From Weeksellaceae bacterium (GTDB taxonomy: Bacteria; Bacteroidota; Bacteroidia; Flavobacteriales; Weeksellaceae), in NCBI GenBank assembly GCA_028698395.1, contig JAQVDG010000002.1:1-24836 (forward strand): a stretch of 24,836 bases of DNA. Direction: 5' to 3'. Within the stretch, counting starts at the first letter, position 1. The number at the start of each line of letters is the position of its first letter. Below the pieces are notes generated by a model. That model saw nothing but the letters and a program-made list of their open reading frames with translations, searched no databases and had not been told where the DNA came from. Shown here piece after piece: positions 1 through 7,995 of this stretch. A program made the translations under genes and the position numbers.

Positions 1-110
1 GCGGGGTGACGTATAAACTTGGAGCTATGTGCTTTTATTCAAGTTCAGTGCTGGTTGACAGTTTTGTGCTCCGAAACCCGCCCGAACGCAAAGCCGTAAA
101 ACGTTAGCAC
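1..110. repeat. attC-like folded element, truncated by window edge
   Basis: This stretch is GC-rich compared with everything around it and has no ORF. Bases 19-25 can pair with 68-74 (seven pairs, one G-T), and 1-5 can pair with 77-81. It ends near 103 in GTTAGCA, inside AACGTTAGCACC, which resembles the GTTRRRY core of integron attC sites. Similar-looking elements lie between small hypothetical genes in Bacteroidota, as far as I remember. The matching 5' core (RYYYAAC) would lie before the window, so I cannot show a complete site. It could instead be a generic intergenic repeat. Confidence 0.3.
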
Positions 111-163
111 CAATCCCCCTACCATAGAAAAACAGTTGAGTTTTGTAGCTAACGGGAATTTCT

Positions 164-171
164 TATCTTTG
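164..171 (+). promoter_or_regulatory. TAnnTTTG -7 promoter element for the lipoprotein gene
   Basis: TATCTTTG matches the Bacteroidota -7 consensus exactly. It lies about 80 bases before the ATG at 253, on the same strand, leaving an A+T-rich leader between them. Confidence 0.5.
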
Positions 172-252
172 AAAATCAATCAAATTAAATAAAAATAAAA
201 TATAACAATTTGTTGATTTTCAGCATTATAAATTAATGTTAGTCAGAATTTC

Positions 253-702
253 ATGAAAACACAAACCCTAATATTAATTTCTTTTATTTTCACACTTATT
301 AGTTGCTCTGAAAAACTTCCGAAAGAAATTTCTTTTTTTGAAAATTATGATGTTAAAAATGGAAAATATAAAGTACTTGTATATGGCAGTGAAGGAGAGT
401 GGATTGAAGATTACAAAGATTTTTATATTGATGATGTAAAAACTTTAGACAAGATGAAAAGACAATGGGTTTTTAACAAAAAATCTGACGTTATGCCTTG
501 TGGATATGGTTATAATATTTATTTAGTAGATGAAGAAAATATATTGAAAAATGTGGCAGTAAATATTGAATGTGAATATATGTCCAGTTGGATAAAATTT
601 CCTAAAAAATATCTTACAAAACATCAAAAATATTTTAAAAGAATGACAGAAGAAGATAAAACGAAATTTGAAGCTATATATTTTAAGAATAAAGTCGAGT
701 AG
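253..702 (+). CDS. Small hypothetical lipoprotein, C-terminus possibly altered by intron debris
   Basis: A 149-residue protein of unknown family. The N-terminus is a lipoprotein signal: a short basic start, a hydrophobic stretch, and the lipobox LISC with the lipidated cysteine at residue 18, followed by SEK. The mature part is rich in lysine, aromatic and acidic residues, with two cysteines near residues 83 and 106 that could form a disulfide. It should sit on a periplasmic or outer membrane face. The gene has its own promoter-like motif and stands alone. Its last three codons (GTC GAG TAG, 694-702) coincide with the predicted 3' end of a minus-strand group II intron remnant, so the original C-terminus may have been replaced. 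The lone small gene behind an attC-like element could be an integron-type cassette, which is inference only. Confidence 0.7.
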   Translation: MKTQTLILISFIFTLISCSEKLPKEISFFENYDVKNGKYKVLVYGSEGEWIEDYKDFYIDDVKTLDKMKRQWVFNKKSDVMPCGYGYNIYLVDEENILKNVAVNIECEYMSSWIKFPKKYLTKHQKYFKRMTEEDKTKFEAIYFKNKVE

Positions 703-900
703 GCAAAGGGGAATTCCACCCCTAAGCCTCTCGCAGAAACGTACGTGAACCTCTCGATTACTCATTCTTTTTTAATGCTTTTTAATGGTGTTCGTGATTG
801 CTTCGCAGTTCATACGGCTCTTCTTAATCCAAATCACTATGCCGGCTATCTCTCCTTCTGTTTTGGCTGCCGACTTTGGAAACCTACAAAGAGACATTGA
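694..900 (-). mobile_element. Group II intron 3' remnant (domains V-VI), degenerate
   Basis: Read on the minus strand, this region has the layout of a bacterial group II intron 3' end. The domain V 5' arm GAGCCGTATG is the complement of 811-820. The 3' arm, complement of 736-750, contains CACGTACG with the usual two-base bulge. A GAGAGGC linker follows, then a domain VI-like hairpin pairing GGGG with CCCC, ending in CCTACTCGAC (complement of 694-703). The two domain V arms are about 60 bases apart instead of being closed by a short loop, and the 3' arm has TTTC where GGTTC is usual, so the ribozyme should be dead. No reverse transcriptase ORF survives. The call rests on remembered consensus, not on a search. 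Confidence 0.55.
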
Positions 901-1042
901 GTAAATTCATCTCGATATGATGTGTTTTTGGTCTTTTTAAGCTTGTAAATTCAATGATTTTGAGAAATATTAATGGGGTTCTACTTGTATTAAAAAAAGC
1001 TTGATTATCTTCGTATAAGAATTCACTCTCAAACAAAATACT
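703..1042. other. Gene-poor stretch of about 340 bases
   Basis: The first 200 bases are the group II intron remnant described separately. From about 900 to 1040 the sequence becomes A+T-rich and I see no gene, strong hairpin or terminator. A promoter-like ATACTTTG lies at 1038-1045, but it overlaps the only usable start codon of the next ORF, so its role is unclear. Confidence 0.5.
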
Positions 1043-1453
1043 TTGCAAAAAGATTATAAAATAGAAAAAAAACGGAAGCAATTTTATTGGATTTTGGTTG
1101 GCATCATCTTTTTATTGCTTTTGTTTATGGTTCGTTATGTTTTGGATAGCTCTAAAGTCATTATTGATAAAAGTCTAGTAATTCGTCCTTTTAAAGTACA
1201 TTGGTCACCCAATTCTGATGGACTTTTACGAATAAATGAACCTTTTTACCTAAACACTAATGCAAAATTTATAGTGGTTGATTTAAACAAATTAGCAACA
1301 GATGAAGAAATCTATAATTCGCTCATTCTGAGAAGTCAAACCAATAGTTCGCTTCGTGATATTTCGCCTCCATTTACCATTTGGAAACATGAAAATAATG
1401 ACACAATTCACATCATGAAAAATAATCTTGTGTTAGATTTTATTATGGAATAA
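1043..1453 (+). CDS. Small membrane-anchored hypothetical protein
   Basis: A 136-residue protein I do not recognise. A short basic cytoplasmic segment (KKRKQ, near residues 9-13) is followed by a single transmembrane helix at about residues 15-31. The rest, about 105 residues, is soluble and presumably periplasmic. The start is a problem: the only upstream codon is TTG at 1043, and the first in-frame ATG is at codon 29, which would cut away the helix. An in-frame stop at 1016-1018 rules out a longer upstream extension. The gene lies just beyond the intron debris, so it could have lost its original 5' end. It converges with the MmcQ/YjbR gene, with six bases between their stops. Confidence 0.6.
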   Translation: MQKDYKIEKKRKQFYWILVGIIFLLLLFMVRYVLDSSKVIIDKSLVIRPFKVHWSPNSDGLLRINEPFYLNTNAKFIVVDLNKLATDEEIYNSLILRSQTNSSLRDISPPFTIWKHENNDTIHIMKNNLVLDFIME

Positions 1454-1459
1454 AGAAAT

Positions 1460-1813
1460 CTAAATATTCAATTCATTTCTAACGGATTTCGACAAAGATT
1501 TTACAACCAAATCATACGAATGATTAATTAATTCAGTCAAAAGTTCTTCCGGTAGATTTCCCTCAAAATTAACTGTATTCCAATGTTTTTTATTCATGTG
1601 ATAACCGGGTTGAACTTCCGGATGATTTTCTCTTAATTCTTCTGAATAATTGGGCTTACATTTTAGATTTACTGTAAAAACCGGACTGTCGAGACCTGTC
1701 AAGGCAAAAATTTTCCCTGCTACTTTAAAAACAAGTGTTTCCAATCCGAAAGGGAATTCTTCGGTAACTCCTGATTTTTTTAAACAAAATTCTCTGAATT
1801 CCTCAATATTCAT
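1460..1813 (-). CDS. MmcQ/YjbR family protein
   Basis: A 117-residue protein of the MmcQ/YjbR (DUF419) family, whose members adopt a CyaY-like double-wing fold. The biochemical role is uncertain and 'DNA-binding' is often attached by similarity. Family signatures visible here are the N-terminal helix with a KSGVTEEFPF-type segment, the central KVAGKIFAL strand, the NLKCKP segment, and the late GYHMNKKHWNTV motif, the best-conserved part of the family. Length is typical. It lies 88 bases downstream of the Crp/Fnr regulator gene on the same strand, so the two may be co-transcribed. Confidence 0.88.
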   Translation of the reverse strand: MNIEEFREFCLKKSGVTEEFPFGLETLVFKVAGKIFALTGLDSPVFTVNLKCKPNYSEELRENHPEVQPGYHMNKKHWNTVNFEGNLPEELLTELINHSYDLVVKSLSKSVRNELNI

Positions 1814-1900
1814 ATTGTGTGATTTTAAATTAAAAAATCATAAAATTAAAAGCTGTTTTCCTATAAAATGAATTGTTTTTTGAAATTGATGCTTTTATAA

Positions 1901-2539
1901 TTATCCGGAAATAAGTTCAATATTATTCCGGTTCAATTTAATTTTCCCTTCGTTTTCCATTGCTTTTAACAATCTGGAAATCACTACTCTTGAACTATTT
2001 AATTCATACGCAATTTCTTGATGAGTTTGGGTGATGGTTTGCGATTGATTAACTTTTGATTTTCCGATTAAATAATCTTCCAAACGTTCGTCCATGTGTT
2101 TAAACGCAATATTGTCAATTGCACTCAATAATTCATTGAAACGGTTATTATAACTTTGAAAAACAAACGCTCGCCAGCTTTTATATTTTCCCATCCATTC
2201 TTCCATTTTCTGAACAGGAATCATAGCAACAATGCCATCATTTTCTGCAATCGCACGAATTTCGCTTTTCCGATTTCCTACACAGCAAGCCATCGTCATG
2301 GCGCAAGTATCGCCTTTTTCCAAAAAATACAGTAACAATTCTCCTTCATCAAAATCTTCCCGCATGATTTTAATGGCTCCTTTTATCAACAAAGGCATGG
2401 ATTTCATATACTGTCCAAAATCAATTAAAATATCGTTTTCTTTGAATTCTATCCATTGAGAAATTTCAATGATTTCTTCTAAAAGTTCTTTTTCAAAAAC
2501 ACCTCCAAATCCTGATTCTATCCACTCTCTACCGTCCAT
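1901..2539 (-). CDS. Crp/Fnr family transcriptional regulator
   Basis: A 212-residue one-component regulator. Residues about 20-110 form the cyclic-nucleotide-binding-like beta-roll (motif EFKENDILIDFG near 31-42 and a GDTCAMTM turn near 76-83). A dimerisation helix follows, then a winged helix-turn-helix at about 165-200 (THQEIAYELNSSRVVISRLL). The phosphate-binding arginine of true cAMP receptors is not evident, so the ligand is unlikely to be cAMP. Three cysteines cluster in the effector domain (79, 85, 86), which I note without claiming an Fe-S cluster: the N-terminal Fnr cysteine pattern is absent. It is divergent from the ureohydrolase gene, with 107 bases between the starts, so it may control itself or that gene. 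Confidence 0.88.
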   Translation of the reverse strand: MDGREWIESGFGGVFEKELLEEIIEISQWIEFKENDILIDFGQYMKSMPLLIKGAIKIMREDFDEGELLLYFLEKGDTCAMTMACCVGNRKSEIRAIAENDGIVAMIPVQKMEEWMGKYKSWRAFVFQSYNNRFNELLSAIDNIAFKHMDERLEDYLIGKSKVNQSQTITQTHQEIAYELNSSRVVISRLLKAMENEGKIKLNRNNIELISG

Positions 2540-2619
2540 TTTAATCCTTTTAATCTAAAAACGGCATAAAAATACACTTTTTTAAACAGATGATTGAACT
2601 TTCTTATGCTTCATTTGAA

Positions 2620-2627
2620 TATCTTTG
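2620..2627 (+). promoter_or_regulatory. TAnnTTTG promoter element for the ureohydrolase gene
   Basis: TATCTTTG followed by C is an exact match to the Bacteroidota -7 motif, 20 bases before the ATG at 2647. A TTG near 2594 is a possible -33 element. It lies in the divergent region shared with the Crp/Fnr gene. Confidence 0.6.
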
Positions 2628-2646
2628 CTTCTCAAAATAAAAAAAG

Positions 2647-3723
2647 ATGAGCAAACAGGAAATTATCGATTCTTTTGACCCAAATCAACCCGGACTTTCT
2701 GATGCAAATTTATACGGATTGCCTTTTTCTTCAGAACAAAGCGACATCCTTATTGTCCCGGCTCCTTGGGAAGTTACAGTTAGTTATGGAGCTGGAGCTT
2801 CAGAAGGAATTGAAGCTATTTTTAATGCTTCATTTCAGGTAGATTTATTTCATCAAGAATTTCCTGAATTATGGAAATCAGGAATTTTTATGACAGAAGA
2901 TATTCCGGATTGGAAATCAAAAAGTGACGAACTGAAAAAGTTAGCTTTACCCATTATTGAAGCTTTGGAAAAAGGTGAAAATCCAGATGATTTTCCTGAA
3001 TTAAAATCCAATTTAAACACGATTAATTCAGAAAGTGAAAAATTTAAAACTGAATTAAGAGAATTGATTCTTTCATGGCAAAAAAAAGGAAAAATCGTTG
3101 CTTTATTAGGTGGCGATCATTCTACTCCTTTAGGATTTTATGAGGCTTTGGCGCAGAATCATTCTGATTTCGGAATTCTTCATTTAGATGCGCACATGGA
3201 TTTGAGAGAAGCGTATGAAGGTTTTAATTATTCGCATGCTTCTATTATGAATAATGCTTTGAAAATTCCGCAAATCAGCAAAATCGTGCAAGTTGGAATT
3301 CGTGATTTCTGTGAACAAGAAGTAGAAATAGCAAAAAACACTAAAAACAGAGTGAAAATATTTACCGATTCGGACTTAAAAAAGAATCGATTTGAGGGAA
3401 AGACTTGGAAAGAACAATGTGATTTTATTATTCAAGAGCTTCCTGAGAAAGTACACATCAGTTTTGACATTGATGCTTTGCAACAAAGCTATTGCCCAAA
3501 TACAGGAACTCCGGTTCCGGGTGGTTTATCCTTTGAAGAAGCTACTTATTTACTGTCAGCTTTGGCGAATTCCGGCAAGAAAATAATCGGTTTTGATTTA
3601 GTGGAAGTTGCTCCTGGCGAAGATGATTGGGACGGGAATGTTGGAGCTCGAATTTTGTTTCATTTGTGTGGTGTTTTAGCAAAATCAAACGATTTAACCG
3701 TTGGGGAAAGAGTTCAATTTTAA
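2647..3723 (+). CDS. Agmatinase/arginase-family ureohydrolase
   Basis: A 358-residue member of the Mn2+-dependent ureohydrolase superfamily, which hydrolyses guanidino compounds such as agmatine, arginine or formiminoglutamate to release urea or formamide. The metal-binding motifs are all present in order: GGDHS (His158), HLDAHMDLR (Asp181, His183, Asp185), SFDIDAL (Asp274, Asp276) and the late VEVAPGEDD. The NTGTPVPGG segment near 285-293 is like that of agmatinases. An insertion of about 50 acidic and lysine-rich residues (about 90-140) precedes the GGDHS strand, making it longer than bacterial agmatinases of about 300 residues. Substrate cannot be fixed from sequence; agmatinase and formimidoylglutamase are both possible. 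The gene is monocistronic. Confidence 0.85.
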   Translation: MSKQEIIDSFDPNQPGLSDANLYGLPFSSEQSDILIVPAPWEVTVSYGAGASEGIEAIFNASFQVDLFHQEFPELWKSGIFMTEDIPDWKSKSDELKKLALPIIEALEKGENPDDFPELKSNLNTINSESEKFKTELRELILSWQKKGKIVALLGGDHSTPLGFYEALAQNHSDFGILHLDAHMDLREAYEGFNYSHASIMNNALKIPQISKIVQVGIRDFCEQEVEIAKNTKNRVKIFTDSDLKKNRFEGKTWKEQCDFIIQELPEKVHISFDIDALQQSYCPNTGTPVPGGLSFEEATYLLSALANSGKKIIGFDLVEVAPGEDDWDGNVGARILFHLCGVLAKSNDLTVGERVQF

Positions 3724-3760
3724 TTGAATTATACAATTTATAAAAAAGATAAAACCAACA

Positions 3761-5713
3761 CTATTTCAGCTTATTAGCCTTGTTTTCTTCATCTATTTCA
3801 CTGAATTTAGAGTTTTGTGAAATGTATTCCGGCACTAATTTTTTCAAAATAGTTACGTAATACGTATTTACTGAATCCATGTTTTCCCAAGATTCCAATG
3901 CTACCAAATGGTTGATTTGATCCATAAACATTTTTTCATCCGGTGAATTTACTCTTGCAATCATAATTTTTGGGTGATGCGTTTTGATACAAGTTTCATT
4001 ATCCGTCAATAATTCTTCGTAAATTTTCTCTCCCGGACGTAATCCAATTATTTTAATATCAATATCTTCCGGATAACGGAATCCACTCAGATAAATGATT
4101 TTTTTAGCTAAATCAAATATTTTGACCGATTTCCCCATATCGAAGACAAATATTTCTCCTCCTTTACCCATCACACCGGCTTCTAACACGAGTTGACACG
4201 CTTCCGGAATGGTCATAAAATAACGGGTAATGTCTTTATGTGTAACCGTTACCGGTCCGCCTGCTTCTATTTGCTTTTTAAACAATGGAATTACAGAACC
4301 ATTAGAACCCAAAACATTACCAAAACGCGTAACAATAAACTGTGTGTTGGATAATTTATTCAAACAACTCACATATAACTCAGCCACACGCTTTGTTGCC
4401 CCCATCACATTGGTTGGATTCACTGCTTTGTCGGTTGAAATCATCACAAATTTCTCTATCTGGTATTTATTTGCCAAATCAGCAATTATCTTTGTTCCTC
4501 CAATATTTACACGAACGGATTCATAAGGATTTTCTTCCATCAAAGGAACGTGTTTATAAGCCGCAGCATGAAACACAATATTGGGTTTGAAGAATTTAAA
4601 AACTTCCTCTATTCTTTTAACATCCCGAATATCACCGACAATGAATTCACAAGAATCTTTTGCTTGTTGTTTTGTCATCTGTTGTAATTCATACATTGCC
4701 GATTCTGCTTGATCCAATAAAATTAATTTTTGAATCGGAAAAGTCATTAACTGACGAGCAATTTCACTCCCGATAGAACCTGCTGCACCGGTAACTAAAA
4801 TCACTTTATCTTCAAACTCGTGATGAATTTTTTCATTTTCTAAATAAATCGGCGTTCTTCCCAATAAATCTTCTACCTGAATCGGACGGATTTGTTTGGT
4901 TGTTAATTCATTATTCAACCATCTACTAACCGGCGGAATAATTTTTAATGTAAGTGGAAGACCCGAAAATTGGTCTATCATTTCTCCTAATCGAGTAGTT
5001 CTTATATTTCTAATAGAAATAATCACTTCATCTATCTGATGTTTTTCGACAAAATCAGCAGTAACTGCTGAAGAATGATAAATTGGAATTCCATTGATTC
5101 TCAATCCTGACTTTCGTTCGTTATCGTCCAGAAAACCTACAACTTTAGCTCTTCCTTTTTCACTGGAAGTCAATACTCTGTAAACAATCACTCCGGCTTC
5201 TCCCGCTCCGAAAATCAATATTCTCCGATCTTCTGTTTTACTTACAATAAAACGGTCGTAAATATCTTTATAAACAATTCGTACAAAGATTAAAACCAAT
5301 GTATTAAATAGAAAATGAACCGGAACTAACCATTTTCCATATAAATAAGTAGGATTTGAAGTGAATTGATAAAAAACAGCGTAAACAACAAACAAAAGAA
5401 CAGCATAAAGTAAATTTGTTTGCAAAAGTTTATTCAAATCTTTAATTCCGGTAAAACGAATAATCCGGCGATAAGAAGAAGTCAATAAAAATGCAGTTAA
5501 TACACAAATAAATACCAAAGGCAAGTGAAATACAACAATCTGATAAAAACCTAATCCGGTGATTATTCTCAATATTCTGAGTAAAATAAAGACAAAAACA
5601 AAGGTGCTTAAAGTTAAATAAAGGTCTATCGCCAATACGAGCCATCGAGGAGTTGCCTTACTTAAAAGCTGTTTTAGCTTATACCTTGCCAGTTTTGTTT
5701 TTTTTGTTTTCAA
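3761..5713 (-). CDS. WbpM/CapD-type UDP-sugar 4,6-dehydratase, membrane-anchored
   Basis: A 650-residue polysaccharide biosynthesis protein. About 150 N-terminal residues hold four or five membrane helices. A CoA-binding-like Rossmann domain follows (ILIFGAGEAG, about 165-174), then the catalytic extended short-chain dehydrogenase domain (VILVTGAAGSIGSEI, about 304-318). The active site shows STDKA (Thr427, Asp428, Lys429) and MGATK, with Met437 where most SDRs have tyrosine and Lys441 retained. That Tyr-to-Met change is characteristic of the long WbpM/FlaA1-like dehydratases. The likely reaction is NAD-dependent 4,6-dehydration of UDP-GlcNAc at the inner face of the membrane, feeding O-antigen, capsule or glycan synthesis. 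A minus-strand promoter motif lies about 75 bases upstream. The partial glycosyltransferase at the right end may use related products, but it is 18 kb away. Confidence 0.93.
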   Translation of the reverse strand: MKTKKTKLARYKLKQLLSKATPRWLVLAIDLYLTLSTFVFVFILLRILRIITGLGFYQIVVFHLPLVFICVLTAFLLTSSYRRIIRFTGIKDLNKLLQTNLLYAVLLFVVYAVFYQFTSNPTYLYGKWLVPVHFLFNTLVLIFVRIVYKDIYDRFIVSKTEDRRILIFGAGEAGVIVYRVLTSSEKGRAKVVGFLDDNERKSGLRINGIPIYHSSAVTADFVEKHQIDEVIISIRNIRTTRLGEMIDQFSGLPLTLKIIPPVSRWLNNELTTKQIRPIQVEDLLGRTPIYLENEKIHHEFEDKVILVTGAAGSIGSEIARQLMTFPIQKLILLDQAESAMYELQQMTKQQAKDSCEFIVGDIRDVKRIEEVFKFFKPNIVFHAAAYKHVPLMEENPYESVRVNIGGTKIIADLANKYQIEKFVMISTDKAVNPTNVMGATKRVAELYVSCLNKLSNTQFIVTRFGNVLGSNGSVIPLFKKQIEAGGPVTVTHKDITRYFMTIPEACQLVLEAGVMGKGGEIFVFDMGKSVKIFDLAKKIIYLSGFRYPEDIDIKIIGLRPGEKIYEELLTDNETCIKTHHPKIMIARVNSPDEKMFMDQINHLVALESWENMDSVNTYYVTILKKLVPEYISQNSKFSEIDEENKANKLK

Positions 5714-5767
5714 TTTGTAGAGTTAAAGCAATCCCAAAACATTCGATTTTATCTGTATTTAATTCCT

Positions 5768-5796
5768 AAAATCGGGATTTTGATGCCACAAATATA
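5768..5796 (-). promoter_or_regulatory. TAnnTTTG promoter and small leader palindrome of the dehydratase gene
   Basis: The complement of 5789-5796 reads TATATTTG, an exact -7 match oriented towards the dehydratase gene. Between it and the start codon the leader contains AAAATCGGGATTTT (5768-5781), a 6-2-6 inverted repeat of unknown function. Confidence 0.5.
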
Positions 5797-5959
5797 CAAC
5801 AGCTTTTTTCTATTTTTCAAATCTTCCTTTAAGAAACAATCTAAATTAACAATAAAGACCATCAAATTATCTTATTTTAAAATTTATCTTTTCATCTGTT
5901 TATGCTCGTTTTGGTTGTTTCTTAAAAAAATCACACTAAGAAAATGAGAATGAAATCCC

Positions 5960-5967
5960 TACCTTTG
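5960..5967 (+). promoter_or_regulatory. TAnnTTTG promoter element of the MscS-pdxJ-hydrolase operon
   Basis: TACCTTTG followed by CAA matches the -7 consensus and lies about 40 bases before the preferred ATG at 6006. No further promoter motif is evident before the next two genes. Confidence 0.6.
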
Positions 5968-6005
5968 CAAACAAATAAAATTGTGTGCTGCAAATTATTT
6001 CTTCT

Positions 6006-7262
6006 ATGAAAACAAATCATTATTTGGTTGATTTTACAAAGTATATCCGAAATCAAATAAGTGACTGGTTTGGAGGCTTTCTGAACAAGGCTTTTTTACC
6101 AATTGCTGAAGTTTTATTTTGGGCAAGTCTTCTTTTTTTATTTGATTTTATTCTTCAAAAAGTTTTTGGGAAAATTTTTGGTTTAATGGCTAAGTATTCA
6201 AGGATTGCTTGGATTAAACAATTTTATGCACATAAAGTTTTTCGAACTTTAATTCATTTTGTAACGGTTTACATCATTGTACAAATTAATCCTTATACTT
6301 TTCAGGAATTTCATGGAATTGATAAAATTGTAGAAAAAACGATTGGTTTATTGATTATATTTCTCATTATCCTATTCATTTTCAGAGTAATTGATGCCAT
6401 CATTGACATTTATGAAGATCGTGAAAGCGAGTACACCGTCGGCGTTCGGACTTTTGGACAATTGATTAAAATATTTGTTGCTTTTTTTGGTTTTTTAACT
6501 TTTGTTGCCACTTTAATCGAGGTTTCTGTTTCTCAGATTTTCACTGTATTAGGAGCCTTAACCGCTGTTGTTTTATTGTTTTTCAGAGATTCTATCTTAG
6601 GATTCATTTCCGGTTTACAAATTTCCACTTCCAAAAGCATCAAAATCGGCGATTGGATTTCAGCCACAAAATACGATATTGAAGGAATCGTAAAAGAGAT
6701 TAATTTAACGGTAACTAAAATTGAAAAATTTGATAAAACCGTTTCCACCATTCCGACTTATGACTTAATTTCAACCGAAATCACCAATCATTCTTCCATG
6801 GCAGTAACGGGAACACGAAGAATAAAACGACCCATTGTTTTCAATGTTAATTCTTTTCAATTTTGTGATGAAAAATTTCTTGAAGAATTAGAAAAAATCG
6901 ACTTAATCACAGATTATATCAAAGAAAAAAAACTAGAACTCCAAACTATCAATCAAAATGTTAAAAACAAAAATAAAATCATAAACGGACGACAGTTGAC
7001 TAATATTGGTGTTTTCCGAATTTATACCATTCATTATCTGAAAAGTCGAAATGATATTTCACAAAACGACCGTTTAGTCGTACGTCAACTGGAATTAACC
7101 ACACTCGGAATGCCTTTGGAAATTTACTGTTTTGCCAATTCTTCCACTTTCGACATTTATGAACAAACCCAAGCCGATATTTTTGATCATTTAATTACCG
7201 CAAGTAAAGAATTTGGTTTGGAAGTTTCACAACCTTTTATAATTCATCAAAAAAATGACTAA
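6006..7262 (+). CDS. MscS-family mechanosensitive ion channel
   Basis: A 418-residue inner-membrane protein of the small-conductance mechanosensitive channel family, which opens under membrane tension to release solutes on hypoosmotic shock. There are hydrophobic helices near residues 30-50, 75-95 and 110-135. The pore-lining helix region follows (FGFLTFVATLIEVSVSQIFT and then LGALTAVVLLFFRDSILG), and then the beta domain signature KIGDWISA with a soluble C-terminal domain of about 200 residues. The large C-terminal domain makes it closer to YbdG-like channels than to minimal MscS. I chose ATG 6006 over GTG 5985, seven codons upstream, because the shorter form begins with a normal soluble N-terminus. 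Its 3' end overlaps pdxJ by 8 bases, which suggests translational coupling. Confidence 0.9.
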   Translation: MKTNHYLVDFTKYIRNQISDWFGGFLNKAFLPIAEVLFWASLLFLFDFILQKVFGKIFGLMAKYSRIAWIKQFYAHKVFRTLIHFVTVYIIVQINPYTFQEFHGIDKIVEKTIGLLIIFLIILFIFRVIDAIIDIYEDRESEYTVGVRTFGQLIKIFVAFFGFLTFVATLIEVSVSQIFTVLGALTAVVLLFFRDSILGFISGLQISTSKSIKIGDWISATKYDIEGIVKEINLTVTKIEKFDKTVSTIPTYDLISTEITNHSSMAVTGTRRIKRPIVFNVNSFQFCDEKFLEELEKIDLITDYIKEKKLELQTINQNVKNKNKIINGRQLTNIGVFRIYTIHYLKSRNDISQNDRLVVRQLELTTLGMPLEIYCFANSSTFDIYEQTQADIFDHLITASKEFGLEVSQPFIIHQKND

Positions 7263-7983
7263 ATTAAGTGTAAATATCAATAAAATTGCCACTTTACGCA
7301 ATGCAAGAGGTGGTAATACACCCAATCTTATTCAGGCTGCCTTAAAAGCAGAAGAGTTTGGAGCACAAGGAATTACCGTTCATCCGCGCCCTGATGAACG
7401 ACATGTTCGCTATCAGGATTGTTATGATTTAAAAAAAGTAGTGAAAACTGAATTCAATATTGAAGGAAATCCTATCGAAAGTTTCATGGAACTTGTTTTA
7501 AATGTAAAACCCGAACAAGTTACTTTGGTTCCGGATGCTGAAAATGCTATTACTTCAAATGCCGGTTGGGACACACGTAAACATCAAGCGTATTTAACTG
7601 AAATTATTGCCGAATTTAAACGAAACGGAATCCGGACTTCTATTTTCTTGAACCCAAATCCTGATTTAGTGGAATCGGCTGCTGCAACCGGAACTGACCG
7701 GATTGAACTCTATACAGAATCGTTTGCTGTGGAATATGCAAAAGGAAATTTAAACGGAATTAAAAACTATCGGAAAACTGCTGATGTTGCACTTAAAAAT
7801 GGGTTGGCATTGAATGCCGGGCATGATTTGAGTTTGGATAATTTACACTATTTCATTGAGCAAATTCCGGAAATTTCAGAAGTTTCAATTGGTCATGCAC
7901 TCATTTCTGAAGCTATTTATATGGGATTTGAAAACACGATTCAAGCTTATTTGAAACGAATTGAATCCGCTAACCGAAAATAA
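7255..7983 (+). CDS. pdxJ: Pyridoxine 5'-phosphate synthase
   Basis: A 242-residue TIM-barrel enzyme that condenses 1-deoxy-D-xylulose 5-phosphate with 3-amino-2-oxopropyl phosphate to make pyridoxine 5'-phosphate, the last step of the DXP-dependent vitamin B6 pathway. Family motifs run the whole length: VNINKIATLRNARGG near the start, TVHPRPDERHVR (41-52, the substrate-binding histidines and arginines), IEGNPI (69-74, catalytic glutamate), PEQVTLVPD (86-94), RIELYTE, NAGHDLSLDNL and the closing SIGHALISEAIYMG phosphate loop. Length is normal. It overlaps the channel gene by 8 bases and is followed after 12 bases by the hydrolase gene, so the three form one operon, although no metabolic link between them is obvious. 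Confidence 0.97.
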   Translation: MTKLSVNINKIATLRNARGGNTPNLIQAALKAEEFGAQGITVHPRPDERHVRYQDCYDLKKVVKTEFNIEGNPIESFMELVLNVKPEQVTLVPDAENAITSNAGWDTRKHQAYLTEIIAEFKRNGIRTSIFLNPNPDLVESAAATGTDRIELYTESFAVEYAKGNLNGIKNYRKTADVALKNGLALNAGHDLSLDNLHYFIEQIPEISEVSIGHALISEAIYMGFENTIQAYLKRIESANRK

Positions 7984-7995
7984 AATTATTGAGTT

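Noticed and set aside
523..765. Minus-strand ORF of 80 codons overlapping the lipoprotein gene and intron remnant
   Set aside because: Its sequence is a low-complexity F/I/Y-rich reading opposite an A+T-rich gene and has no promoter or family resemblance.
884..1081. Minus-strand ORF of 65 codons beyond the intron remnant, considered as leftover reverse transcriptase
   Set aside because: It has no YADD or other reverse transcriptase/maturase motif and overlaps the membrane protein gene.
4230..4590. Two plus-strand ORFs inside the dehydratase gene
   Set aside because: They lie antisense within a long gene with full family conservation, so they are frame shadows.
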